Positions 8,307 to 16,314 of a DNA stretch of 30,871 nt are shown here, one piece after another; the first letter of the stretch is position 1, and every line of letters starts with the position of its first letter. The notes below the pieces were generated by a model, which did not search any database, was not told the origin of the DNA, and saw nothing but the letters and a program-made list of their open reading frames with translations. Origin of the DNA: JACVRX01 sp035697245 (GTDB taxonomy: Bacteria > Actinomycetota > Actinomycetes > Jiangellales > Jiangellaceae); contig DASSDH010000114.1 in assembly GCA_035697245.1 (NCBI GenBank), positions 1 through 30,871 on the forward strand, in the 5' to 3' direction. Both the position numbers and the translations under genes were made by a program.

Positions 8307-9242
8307 TCAGGCGCTGCCGGCGTGCTGGCTGCGGTAATGAGCTGCCAACAGATCCTCGCCGAAGTCGGCACCCGGATCACGGACGACCGTGTGGACGTGA
8401 TTGGCGCCGTTCTGGCTGTTGTCGAGCTCGACCAGGAACCGGGGACCGGCGAGACGGTAGTAATGGCCTGTGCCGGGCTCGAGAGCGCCGGCCCACCCGA
8501 ACCGAAGGTCATCCGCGACCGGCCGCCGGGCCATGTCGGGGAATCGGTCGACATAGATCCGGACGAGTTCGGCCGCAGTGGTGGCTGCGCCGCCGGACAG
8601 GACTGACAGTGGCACGCCTGCCGACTCAAGCGGTTTGTCGAGCCTTGGCTGATTCCGGGTGAGGATGTCGTCAGGAGCCTGCTCCGAGAACACTGCCGTC
8701 GAGCGCTGCTCGACGCTGAGTGAGTGCACGAGTTCGAACCCGAGCCGCTCCTCGATCTGAAGGGGAGCGAGCGCGACCTGATCGCCATCCCGCACGGTGG
8801 CCGGGTTGGCGCCGAGGAACAGCGGCGTCATCGTCAACTCGCCGGCCGCCACAGTCGCGTTCACCGAGACGTGGTGACCCTCGAACCGCACTCCCCACGG
8901 TTCCGTGGTGGGCAGTCCGAACAACACGAGCCAGTAGTCACGACTATGTCTGCGCTCGGAGCGTCCGCCCTCCAGCTGGTCCAGCACTTCCTCGAGCGCC
9001 ATGATGGCCGTCGCCCTGGCGAAGGCCGCCGGCGCGACCAAGACCGCCAACAAGCGGAACGCTGTCTTCGTCTGCGATCGCGAGAGCATCCACAGTGGAA
9101 CCCCGGTCCGGTCGCCGGCCGTGTATGCCCATCGACGTCGATCGGCCCGGTCGAACGGAAGCAGCGCTCGGTGCCGCTGGGTGTCGTCGAGAGTGTCCAC
9201 GAACTCCCCGACCGCCGAGACCAGTCGCTCAACCGCACCCAC
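8307..9242 (-). CDS. DUF3500 domain protein
   Basis: The 311-aa protein shows the conserved blocks I associate with DUF3500: a YWLVLFGLPTTEPWGVRFEG stretch near 104-123, GHHVSVNATV directly after, TPLFLGANPATV near 140-151, and the C-terminal VELDNSQNGANHVHTVVRD near 272-290. These His/Asn/Asp-rich motifs hint at a metal site, but the function is unknown to me. There is no signal peptide in this version, although many family members have one. The GTG start is the first possible one, because an in-frame TAG lies nine bases before it. It has no good ribosome site. The gene converges with paaN and is separated from the PRC-barrel gene by a strong hairpin. Confidence 0.85.
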   Translation of the reverse strand: MGAVERLVSAVGEFVDTLDDTQRHRALLPFDRADRRRWAYTAGDRTGVPLWMLSRSQTKTAFRLLAVLVAPAAFARATAIMALEEVLDQLEGGRSERRHSRDYWLVLFGLPTTEPWGVRFEGHHVSVNATVAAGELTMTPLFLGANPATVRDGDQVALAPLQIEERLGFELVHSLSVEQRSTAVFSEQAPDDILTRNQPRLDKPLESAGVPLSVLSGGAATTAAELVRIYVDRFPDMARRPVADDLRFGWAGALEPGTGHYYRLAGPRFLVELDNSQNGANHVHTVVRDPGADFGEDLLAAHYRSQHAGSA

Positions 9243-9273
9243 CGGGACAGCCTATGGGCAGTGTGACAGCGAA

Positions 9274-9312
9274 AGCGGGATCCCAGGCGCCCCTGCACGC
9301 CGGGATCCCGCT
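9274..9312 (-). terminator. Hairpin between PRC-barrel gene and DUF3500 gene
   Basis: AGCGGGATCCC (9274-9284) and GGGATCCCGCT (9302-9312) are perfectly complementary over 11 bp with a 17-nt loop. It lies 48 bp past the stop of the minus-strand PRC-barrel gene and before the DUF3500 start, so terminator is the simplest reading; a T-tract is lacking. Confidence 0.65.
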
Positions 9313-9360
9313 CGTCACTTGGATGGTGTCCGGACAGCCGTTAGATGCCCGTGGGCACGA

Positions 9361-9726
9361 TCACATCCTGGTGTCTGGAGTGTGGTACGGCTCGGAGTAG
9401 TAGCCGCCGAGCCGGTCCCGATAGGTGGCGTCGTCGGCACGCTCGTCGAACTCCGGCGCATTCTTGATCTGGTCCTTCGTTCGGTCGACGTAGATCTTCT
9501 TCTCGGCGGTGTCGATCCGCTCGACCACACCGGCCGGCAGCATCACCTTGTGGCCGAAGATCCACGGCCCGGTGTCCACCACCAGGTACGACAACCCCGT
9601 CTGGTAGGTCGCCTCGTCGACGTGACCGATGTCGCCGTCAACCGCGGCAACCGAGAATCCAGTGAGATCCATTTCCGCGCCGGCGAAGCCCAATTCGGTC
9701 CGGTACTCCCATGGCTGGAAGTTCAT
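9361..9726 (-). CDS. PRC-barrel domain protein
   Basis: The 121-aa protein has a PRC-barrel-like beta fold over residues about 20-80 (TGFSVAAVDGDIGHVDEATYQ, then YLVVDTGPWIFGHKVMLPAG and IDTAEKKIYVDRTKDQI, broken by short turns). An acidic, Tyr-rich tail ends the protein. PRC barrels occur in photosynthetic reaction-centre H subunits and in RimM; stand-alone actinobacterial versions are usually of unknown role and sometimes linked to stress. A strong AAGGAGGAAGG site precedes the ATG. The gene seems to be transcribed alone, with a hairpin after its stop. Confidence 0.85.
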   Translation of the reverse strand: MNFQPWEYRTELGFAGAEMDLTGFSVAAVDGDIGHVDEATYQTGLSYLVVDTGPWIFGHKVMLPAGVVERIDTAEKKIYVDRTKDQIKNAPEFDERADDATYRDRLGGYYSEPYHTPDTRM

Positions 9727-10257
9727 CCTTACCTTCCTCCTTCTCCCGTACGACAGGGACCCTCACACGGTTCCTCTACCCACCGTGCGCCCGGCTACCG
9801 CCACTGTGACGACCACCACACCAGCCAGCCTCAGCCTGCTTTGCAGTGGCCGGCAGGCGGCCTGCCACCTTCGCAGGTGCGGGCCGCTCATGGGTCAGGC
9901 GTCGCCACTCGGGCGAAACGACATTGGATGCTCACACGACAAGGATCACGAGTATGGCGAGCAAGACGGCGAGCCCGAAGGCCGTCCAGGACACGCCACC
10001 ACGATGCCGACTATGTCCCGCCGTGCCATGGCGACACGCCGACAACGCTCCGTTCGTTTCGGTCCGGCGGTAGACGCATCGGGTTGCCCGCGACGTTCCC
10101 ATCTCGGGCAAGATGCGTTGCACGGCGGGACCTTCCCTCCCGTCGAGGTCCCGCTCCGGGTGCCTGTAGCGAAGCCGGAGCGGGACCGCCCAAGTCGGGA
10201 GCACTCGGCGTGGCCCCGGCCCACCGGCTCAGCACATGAGAGCGTTGTCGGCGGAAG
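9727..10257. other. 531-bp stretch without a convincing gene
   Basis: No reading frame here has both a ribosome site and sustained actinobacterial codon use. It contains the promoter side of the PRC-barrel gene (right next to 9727), a possible split small membrane protein on the minus strand at 9932-10029, and a group of GC-rich inverted repeats at 10125-10187 just downstream of the kinase gene. Confidence 0.5.
10125..10187 (-). terminator. Hairpin cluster downstream of the chain-length/kinase gene, with alternative pairings
   Basis: GGTCCCGCTCCGG (10147-10159) pairs perfectly over 13 bp with CCGGAGCGGGACC (10175-10187). The same central segment can instead pair with GCGGGACCT at 10125-10133. 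It lies about 70 bp past the stop of the minus-strand kinase gene, so a terminator is likely. The alternative pairing may be chance in GC-rich DNA. Confidence 0.6.
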
Positions 10258-11994
10258 TCACCGATCGTTGCCGGGCGGTTCAACCGGGCCGGCACCGACC
10301 GGCCGCGACGGTGGCGCGTGCCGCCCCGGCTGTCGAAGATCCGGCTGCTCGTGCCCGATGATCGAATCTGGGCGTGCTTCCTCGGCCTCCCCGGCCTCCT
10401 CCGCCGCGAGCCGTCGTGTCCGCCGAGGAGCGGCGTAGGAGAAGTAGTCCGAGAACAGCGGCGTCGTCACGCCGACCATCACGACGCCGAGGGTCGGCGC
10501 GGCAAGCTGTTCGAGCAGGTCGGCACACCGTTCGGCGTCCGCCGCTGTCGTCCGGCCGACCCGGCTGACGACCAGAACTGTGTCCACCATGGTGCTGAGC
10601 TCGCACGCGAGGCTCGCTGCCGGCAGGGGCGCGGTGTCGATGATGACCACGTCGGCCAGCCGGTGTGCTTCGTCGATGAGCCGTCGCTCGGCCAGCAGGC
10701 GGCCGCCCGGGCGTCTTATCGCCAGCCCTCCGGTCACGACCTGTACGCCCGGCACCGTTGTCTTTCGGACGTAGGAGGACAGCGGTGTCGCGCCATCGGA
10801 GGCGAGGAAGTCGCTGACCCCCCGACTCGGCTCTACCCCGAACCGCCGGGCCACGCTCGACCGCCATAGGTCGCCGCTGAGCACCAGCACCGACCGGCCG
10901 CTCTCGGCGTAGGCAACCGCGAGATTCGCCACCGTCGTGCTCTTGCCGTCGCCTGCTCCCGGTGAGGTGATGAGGATGATGTCGCGGTCGGGGCGAGCGC
11001 GGCGCCCGTTACCCGAGATGCCGTCCCGCGGAATCCGCTCGTGCCGCGGCCGGGTAAACCCGGTGTCGTCGTCCTTGCGCCGGTGGAGCATGACGGCGGC
11101 CCGAAGGGTGCGGTACGGCTCCGCCTTGACCGAGTTGGGCTCCTCGGCGACCACCACCTTGCGCCGTCGATTCTGCATCGACAACGCGGGGATCTCGGCG
11201 ATCACCGGCAGACCGAAGCGCGCCGCGGTCTCTCGCCGGGTCCGCAGCCGATTGTCGGACCGGTCGAGTACGACCGCGAGTCCAAAACCGAGAACGAGTG
11301 CGATCAAGCCAGCGAGCAGCAGGCGCTGCTCACGGCTGGGGGTGCCGGACAGCAATTCCTGCGGCGGGGCCGTGGTAGCAGGCTGTAGAACGGTGTACTG
11401 GACCGGTGCGGCCTGCTGTCGGAGCTCGAGCAGCTGGCCGAGTTGGCGATCGAGGGCATCACGCTCCGCGGTCAGGGTCGCGATGTTGTCCGGCTCGTCG
11501 GCGATCGCCTCGTCGAGCTCCGCGATCTGCGCGCGCAGGTCGGCCTCTCGATTTGCATCGGCCTGAGCATCCGCTGCGGTTTCGGCCGCCTGCTGCTCCT
11601 GTAGGTAGGCGACGACCTCCTGGGAGAACGTGTTCGCGATGAGTGCCGCACGTTGCGGATCTCCATCGCTGGCGGTGATCGACACTGTGTTCGACGCCCG
11701 GTCGGCTACGGCTGAGACCTGAGCCGCCAGCGTGGCGGGGTCGCCGGTATGGCCCAGTTTGGCTGCGGCCCGGATCGGCACCTCGCCGACTGTCGTCCGC
11801 AGGGCAACGACCTGCGGGTTGGCATCGGCTGCGTTGCCCTGCCCTTCGGCCGCCTCGACGAGCAGGATGTTCGTTGCGTCGTAGGTCTCGGAAACCTTCG
11901 GCGGTGAGGTCCAGTTGGCGATCGCGAGCGCGGCGACGACCAACAACGTGATCAGCAGCCAGTGCCGCATGGCGATCTTGGCGTACTTGCTCAT
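10258..11994 (-). CDS. Chain-length determinant / BY-kinase fusion (polysaccharide biosynthesis tyrosine autokinase type)
   Basis: The 578-aa protein joins a Wzz-like membrane domain to a MinD-like ATPase. Membrane segments lie at about 12-27 and 225-244, flanking an extracytoplasmic part with a coiled coil at about 130-195. The kinase part has Walker A GAGDGKST (346-353) and a Walker B ending in Asp453 (VVIIDTAPLP). Walker A' is unusual: VLVLSGDLWR near 369-378 keeps only Asp375, with Ser373 where BY-kinases normally have the first Asp. The C-terminus is Pro/Arg-rich with no Tyr cluster. Such proteins set exopolysaccharide or capsule chain length, yet no glycosyltransferase, flippase or phosphatase gene is nearby. 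It may therefore be a divergent or weakly active kinase. The ribosome site is poor. Confidence 0.87.
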   Translation of the reverse strand: MSKYAKIAMRHWLLITLLVVAALAIANWTSPPKVSETYDATNILLVEAAEGQGNAADANPQVVALRTTVGEVPIRAAAKLGHTGDPATLAAQVSAVADRASNTVSITASDGDPQRAALIANTFSQEVVAYLQEQQAAETAADAQADANREADLRAQIAELDEAIADEPDNIATLTAERDALDRQLGQLLELRQQAAPVQYTVLQPATTAPPQELLSGTPSREQRLLLAGLIALVLGFGLAVVLDRSDNRLRTRRETAARFGLPVIAEIPALSMQNRRRKVVVAEEPNSVKAEPYRTLRAAVMLHRRKDDDTGFTRPRHERIPRDGISGNGRRARPDRDIILITSPGAGDGKSTTVANLAVAYAESGRSVLVLSGDLWRSSVARRFGVEPSRGVSDFLASDGATPLSSYVRKTTVPGVQVVTGGLAIRRPGGRLLAERRLIDEAHRLADVVIIDTAPLPAASLACELSTMVDTVLVVSRVGRTTAADAERCADLLEQLAAPTLGVVMVGVTTPLFSDYFSYAAPRRTRRLAAEEAGEAEEARPDSIIGHEQPDLRQPGRHAPPSRPVGAGPVEPPGNDR

Positions 11995-12106
11995 TCGATC
12001 AGTTCAGCTGTCTCATCCGGGAAGATCTGAGGCGGCCGTGCCGGCACCCCCGGAAGCCTACTCTGGCCAGGTCAGCAAGCAACTTCACACCCGGCAGCTG
12101 ATCGGC

Positions 12107-12742
12107 TCACTCACTTCCCGCGACGAACCAGACCCCGACGGCAGGTGTGGAGCCGTCGTTGTGATAGCGGTGCGGAGTCGTGGACTCGAAAGAGACCGCA
12201 TCACCAGGAGTGAGGCGGAGCTCGTCGAAGCCTAGGGTCAGGGTGAGCTCACCGCTGATGAGGTATCCGTACTCCGCGCCGGGGTGCCGCATCAGGCGCC
12301 CGCTGCTGGATGACATGCCCCCCGGCTCGTAGGTGATGAGAAGGAAGTCGACGTGTGTCCGCGGAAGCTGGCCAAGCCGCTCCCAGGTGACCCCCGAGTC
12401 CAGCTGAAGCACCTGCCGGATATTCGGTGTCACGAGCGGCCCAATCCGCTGGCCGCGGAGGGATCCCAGCGCCTCGAGCACCGTCGTCGGAGCTGACGGC
12501 CCATCGGAGAGGCTGGCGGCACGCTGGTCCGGCGGGTCGAAAACATCCTCGATGGAGATGTCGAGTGCCGTGGTGATCGCGTACAGCGTGCCAACGGACG
12601 GCTGGCTCTTGCCCGTCTCGATCTGAGAGATCAGGCTTGCGGACACTCCAAGGTCCCGGGCCAGGCTGCGCACGCTGACGCCACGCCGCAGCCGTTCCTC
12701 GCGTAAGCGCTCGCCCACGTACGGCACTGGGTCTGGTGCCAC
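12107..12742 (-). CDS. XRE family transcriptional regulator with C-terminal cupin domain
   Basis: The 211-aa protein starts with an XRE helix-turn-helix at about residues 10-65 (GERLREERLRRGVSVRSLAR, then LGVSASLISQIETGKSQPSVGTL in two parts) and ends with a small cupin at about 130-208 (HPGAEYGYLISGELTLTLG). This layout is typical of metabolite-sensing regulators of amine, amino acid and related catabolic operons, such as PuuR. I use the GTG at 12742 because AGGAGG lies just upstream. The longer frame back to 12838 reads through repeated operator-like DNA and is probably not translated. It is divergent from the seven-gene operon starting at 12997 and is its likely regulator, probably also controlling itself. 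Confidence 0.9.
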   Translation of the reverse strand: MAPDPVPYVGERLREERLRRGVSVRSLARDLGVSASLISQIETGKSQPSVGTLYAITTALDISIEDVFDPPDQRAASLSDGPSAPTTVLEALGSLRGQRIGPLVTPNIRQVLQLDSGVTWERLGQLPRTHVDFLLITYEPGGMSSSSGRLMRHPGAEYGYLISGELTLTLGFDELRLTPGDAVSFESTTPHRYHNDGSTPAVGVWFVAGSE

Positions 12743-12796
12743 CGAGCGACCTCCTCGACCCGACGAGCGTACAGAACCGGTGAACAGGCTGCTGGG

Positions 12797-12851
12797 CATC
12801 ACTGGGCCTACCTGTCCCGGGTTACTTCCGGACATCACCGGGCCTACCCGT
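12797..12851. repeat. 19-bp direct repeat in the regulator/operon intergenic region
   Basis: CATCACTGGGCCTACCTGT (12797-12815) recurs as CATCACCGGGCCTACCCGT (12833-12851), with two differences and a 36-bp offset. The second copy runs into the inverted repeat at 12847. The spacing and place suggest regulator binding sites. Confidence 0.7.
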
Positions 12852-12886
12852 ACATAACCAGGCTTGCAGGCCTGGTGATGTACGGG
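12847..12886. promoter_or_regulatory. Long inverted repeat, candidate operator for the XRE-cupin regulator
   Basis: CCCGTACATAACCAGGC (12847-12863) and GCCTGGTGATGTACGGG (12870-12886) are complementary at 16 of 17 positions around the 6-base spacer TTGCAG. It lies upstream of both divergent genes. Dimeric XRE-cupin regulators bind such palindromes, so operator function is a good inference; it is not shown directly. Confidence 0.7.
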
Positions 12887-12935
12887 CAGGGGTGGTGAAC
12901 GTGGTCATTCCGCGCAACCGGCCGTGCAGCAGTAC

Positions 12936-12964
12936 TTGACGGTTGTGGAAAGCGTGACTTTACT
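12936..12964 (+). promoter_or_regulatory. Candidate sigma-70-like promoter of the seven-gene operon
   Basis: TTGACG (12936-12941) and TTTACT (12959-12964) are separated by 17 bp and lie 33 bp before the chosen start at 12997. The -35 is close to consensus and the -10 is weak. The inverted repeat ends 49 bp upstream of the -35, a position that fits activation of this promoter or repression of the divergent one. Confidence 0.45.
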
Positions 12965-12996
12965 CACCAGAGACGTTGTGGGAGGGCGGTGGACCC

Positions 12997-14313
12997 ATGG
13001 CGATCCGCACTTACGGTCCGAACGCCGTCGACTGGGAACAGCGAATCGATGTCGACCGGCTTCGGCGCGAGCGGCTGCGCCGGCTCGGTGAAACCCTCGA
13101 GGCCTCGTCGCTCGGGGCGCTGCTCACGTTCGACTTCGCGAACATCCGGTACATGACCGCGACCCACATCGGGACGTGGGCAATGGACAAACTCATCCGG
13201 TTCGCGGTGCTCCCGCGCGGTGGAGATCCCGTGGTCTGGGACTTCGGGTCCGCTGCCCGTCACCACCAACTGTTCAATCCGTGGCTGGACGGTGAGAAGC
13301 GGGCGCGTGCCGGCATCTCGACCCTGCGTGGCGCCTTCCATCCCGATGCCGGCGTGGCCGAGGAGGTGGCCCACAAGGTCGCTGCTGTGCTGCGCGAGCA
13401 CGGCCTCGAAGGTGAGCCCGTTGGTGTCGACGTGGTCGAGATGCCGATCCTCGCGGCTCTTCGGGCGGAGGGGCTGGAGGTCGTCGACGGGCAGCAGGTC
13501 TTCCTCGAGGCGCGGCGGATCAAGACTGCGGACGAGATCGGCTTGCTCACCCAGGCCTGCTCGATGGTCGACGCTGCCTACGAGGAGCTCTATTCCTTCC
13601 TGCGCCCGGGAGTGCGCGAAAACGAGTGCGTCGGAGTCGTCAGCAAGGTCCTCTACGACCTCGGCAGCGAGTACGTCGAGGGGGTCAACGCGATCTCCGG
13701 TGAGCGGTGCTCACCCCACCCACACGTGTACAGCGACCGGGTCGTGCGTCCGGGTGACCCGGCGTTCTTCGACATCCTGCACAGTCACCTCGGCTACCGG
13801 ACTTGCTACTACCGGTGCTTCGCCGTAGGGAGCGCGTCGCCCGCAATGCGCGACGCGTACACCCGATGCCGCGAGTACATGGACATGGCGATCGCCGCCG
13901 TCAAGCCGGGCGCAACTACCGCAGACATCGTCCAGCTCTGGCCGCGTGCGGAGGAGTTCGGTTTCGCCAATGAAGAAGCGGCCTTCGCGTTGCAGTACGG
14001 GCATGGAGTCGGGCTCGCCATCTGGGAGAAGCCGATCTTCAGCCGACTGGTCTCGCTAGAGCATCCCGAGACGCTGGAGGAGGGCATGGTGTTTGCCCTC
14101 GAGACGTATTGGCCGGCATCCGACGGCTGGTCAGCGGCCCGGATCGAGGAGGAGGTGGTCGTCACCGCCGACGGCTGCGAGGTCATCACGAAGTTCCCCG
14201 CCGAGGAGCTTCTGGTGGCTGGCCAGCGGTACTGGAGCGTCGACGGTCCGCTCCCGGCCGTCCGGGAGTCGCAGTCGCATCTCAACACAGCCGCAGGTCG
14301 GGGAGAGCCGTGA
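12997..14313 (+). CDS. M24 family (creatinase/aminopeptidase P-like) hydrolase with an altered metal site
   Basis: The 438-aa protein has an N-terminal creatinase-like domain (about 1-165) and a C-terminal pita-bread domain (about 175-425). Four of the five usual metal ligands are seen: Asp259 (FFDIL), His336 (GHGVGL), Glu369 (ALETYW) and Glu384 (RIEEEV). The second Asp, expected 11 residues after Asp259, is Cys270 in RTCYYRCF. Members that lose metal ligands include creatinase, which cleaves a C-N bond in a small molecule rather than a peptide. The start ATG has GGTGGA nearby; a TTG at 12976 is in frame but less likely. It leads an operon of catabolic-looking enzymes and overlaps the next gene by four bases. 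Hydrolysis of a small amide or guanidino-like substrate is my inference. Confidence 0.85.
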   Translation: MAIRTYGPNAVDWEQRIDVDRLRRERLRRLGETLEASSLGALLTFDFANIRYMTATHIGTWAMDKLIRFAVLPRGGDPVVWDFGSAARHHQLFNPWLDGEKRARAGISTLRGAFHPDAGVAEEVAHKVAAVLREHGLEGEPVGVDVVEMPILAALRAEGLEVVDGQQVFLEARRIKTADEIGLLTQACSMVDAAYEELYSFLRPGVRENECVGVVSKVLYDLGSEYVEGVNAISGERCSPHPHVYSDRVVRPGDPAFFDILHSHLGYRTCYYRCFAVGSASPAMRDAYTRCREYMDMAIAAVKPGATTADIVQLWPRAEEFGFANEEAAFALQYGHGVGLAIWEKPIFSRLVSLEHPETLEEGMVFALETYWPASDGWSAARIEEEVVVTADGCEVITKFPAEELLVAGQRYWSVDGPLPAVRESQSHLNTAAGRGEP

Positions 14314-15308
14314 CCATCGACACACACCAGGTCGACGCGGCCACCCTGCTCGACCTGTACGAGCAGATGGCCGTCATACGACGCACCGAGCAGGCGGCCC
14401 ATGACTTGTTCCTGCGCGGCTTGGTGAAGGGCACCACCCACCTGGCCGCCGGTCAGGAGGCGGTGGCGGTGGGCGCGAGTGCCGCGCTGCGTCCGGACGA
14501 CTACGTCTTCGCCACCTACCGTGGCCATCACCATGCCATCGCTCGTGGAGCGACGCCGGAGGAGTGCCTGGCCGAGCTGATGAGCAAGGCGACCGGCGTC
14601 TGCAGGGCCAAAGGCGGCTCGATGCATCTCACCAAGGCCGATCGCGGGATGCTCGGCTCCTACGCCATCGTCGGTGCACACCTGCCCATGGCGGTCGGAG
14701 CCGCATGGTCGGCCAGGCTGCGCGGCACCGAACAGGTCGCGGTGGCGTTCTTCGGCGACGGCGCCACCAACATCGGCGCATTCCACGAGGCGCTCAACCT
14801 CGCGGCTGTGTGGCAGCTCCCGGTGCTCTTCGTCTGCGAGAACAACCTCTACATGGAGTACACGCCGATCGCGAGCGTGACCGCCGTACCCAACCCCGCG
14901 GCGGACCGCGCGGCGGCCAACGGACTGCCCGGTCAGCTGCTCGACGGCAACGATGTGCTGGTGGTACGCGAAGCGGTTGGTGCCGCGGCCGCACGCGCCC
15001 GCCGAGGCGAAGGACCGACGGTGATAGAGGCGCGCACGTACCGGCACTTCGGACACAGCAGAACCGACCCGGCCAAGTACCGGCCTGCCGATGAGGTCGA
15101 GGACTGGTTGCGCCGGGACCCACTGCTCGTCACCAGGGAGCAGCTGATCGGGATGGGCGTGGACCTGGCCGAGGTCGACGCCACCGACAACCGAGCGGCC
15201 GCCGTCGTCGCAGCGGCATCCGAAGCGGCGCAAGCGGCCCCGGATGCCGACCCGGCGCAGGCGCTCACCGATGTCTGGGCGGACGGAGGTGCGGCGTGGC
15301 GGAGCTGA
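14310..15308 (+). CDS. TPP-dependent dehydrogenase E1 component, alpha subunit
   Basis: The 332-aa protein has the length and motifs of the alpha subunit of 2-oxoacid or acetoin dehydrogenase E1. The thiamine diphosphate motif GDGATN starts near residue 149 and ends with ENN near 178. KGGSMHL near 100 and the GHSRTDPAKYR loop near 248-258 are also typical. E1 decarboxylates or cleaves a keto substrate and passes the acyl group to lipoyl-E2. The GTG start overlaps the preceding stop (GTGA) and follows GGGGAG. The beta subunit overlaps its end by 13 bases. No E2 or E3 gene is present, so the partner is encoded elsewhere or the enzyme works differently. The substrate is not predictable. Confidence 0.92.
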   Translation: MTIDTHQVDAATLLDLYEQMAVIRRTEQAAHDLFLRGLVKGTTHLAAGQEAVAVGASAALRPDDYVFATYRGHHHAIARGATPEECLAELMSKATGVCRAKGGSMHLTKADRGMLGSYAIVGAHLPMAVGAAWSARLRGTEQVAVAFFGDGATNIGAFHEALNLAAVWQLPVLFVCENNLYMEYTPIASVTAVPNPAADRAAANGLPGQLLDGNDVLVVREAVGAAAARARRGEGPTVIEARTYRHFGHSRTDPAKYRPADEVEDWLRRDPLLVTREQLIGMGVDLAEVDATDNRAAAVVAAASEAAQAAPDADPAQALTDVWADGGAAWRS

Positions 15309-16276
15309 CCACCTACCGCGAATCCGTTGCCGAGGGCATCGCTCGCGAGATGCGTCGCGACCCGACGGTGGTCTGCATCGGCGAGGACATCGGCGCTGCC
15401 GGTGGCGTCTTCAAGACGACCGTCGGACTGTTCGAGGAGTTCGGCCCGGACCGGGTCTGGGACACCCCGATCTCCGAGCAGGCCATCGCTGGCGCCGCCA
15501 TGGGCGCGGCCATGACCGGCGTGCGACCGGTGGCGGAGATCATGTTCAGCGACTTCCTGGCCTGTTGTTGGGACTACCTGGCGAACGAGATCCCGAAGGT
15601 CCGGTACATGACCGGCGGCCAGGTAACGGTGCCCTTGGTGGTCCGTACCGCCAACGGGGGCGGCCTCGGGTTCGGCGCCCAGCACTCCCAGGCCGTGGAG
15701 AACTGGGCGTTCGCAATCCCTGGCCTGAAGGTCGTGGCGCCCGCGACCCCGTCGGATGTCGTCGGCCTGATGGCGGCGGCAATCCGCAGTGACGACCCGG
15801 TGGTGTTCTTCGAGCACAAGGGCCTGTTCGCCAGCAAGGGTGAACCTGCACCGCCCGACCACCTCGTCGAGTTGGGCCAGGCACGGGTTGCGCGCGACGG
15901 TGACGATGTCACCGTGGTTGCGCTTGCTTCTACGGTTCCGCTGGCGCTTGCGGCTGCCGAGCAGCTGGCCCCGGACGGTGTCTCGGTCGAGGTCATCGAC
16001 CTGCGCTGCTTGGTGCCACTGGACGCCACGACCGTCTTGGCATCGGTCGAGCGGACGAACCGGCTGCTGGTTGTCGAGGAGAACCCGTATCAAGGTGGCT
16101 GGGGCGCGACCGTCGCCGCCATCGTCGCCGACGAAGGTTACGAGATGCTCGACGCGCCAGTCCGCCGCGTGGCGGCCGAATGCGTCCCGCTCCCCTTCGC
16201 CGACGCTCTCGAAGACGTCGTCATCCCCACCGTCGACAAGGTCGTCACAGCCGTGCAACGGCTCGCTGCATATTGA
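15296..16276 (+). CDS. TPP-dependent dehydrogenase E1 component, beta subunit (transketolase-like)
   Basis: The 326-aa protein is a typical E1 beta subunit. GEDIGAAGGVFKTT near residues 23-36 and the WDTPISEQAIAGAAMGAA segment near 54-71 belong to the pyrimidine-binding domain, with the Glu that activates the cofactor in SEQ. The C-terminal domain includes VIDLRCLVPLDATTV near 233-247. It pairs with the alpha subunit to form an alpha2beta2 enzyme. The GTG start with GGAGGTG upstream lies inside the 3' end of the alpha gene, consistent with coupled translation. A 38-bp gap then leads to the amidohydrolase gene. Confidence 0.93.
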   Translation: MAELTTYRESVAEGIAREMRRDPTVVCIGEDIGAAGGVFKTTVGLFEEFGPDRVWDTPISEQAIAGAAMGAAMTGVRPVAEIMFSDFLACCWDYLANEIPKVRYMTGGQVTVPLVVRTANGGGLGFGAQHSQAVENWAFAIPGLKVVAPATPSDVVGLMAAAIRSDDPVVFFEHKGLFASKGEPAPPDHLVELGQARVARDGDDVTVVALASTVPLALAAAEQLAPDGVSVEVIDLRCLVPLDATTVLASVERTNRLLVVEENPYQGGWGATVAAIVADEGYEMLDAPVRRVAAECVPLPFADALEDVVIPTVDKVVTAVQRLAAY

Positions 16277-16314
16277 CGGCGCGCCAACTACACCCGACTC
16301 GAAGGGAGTCAGTC

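Noticed and set aside
9001..10239. 412-aa plus-strand open frame
   Set aside because: It runs opposite the DUF3500 and PRC-barrel genes and has no recognisable domain; both minus-strand genes have family motifs.
12743..12838. Longer start for the XRE-cupin regulator
   Set aside because: The added residues are translated operator-like repeats, while AGGAGG sits directly before the GTG at 12742.
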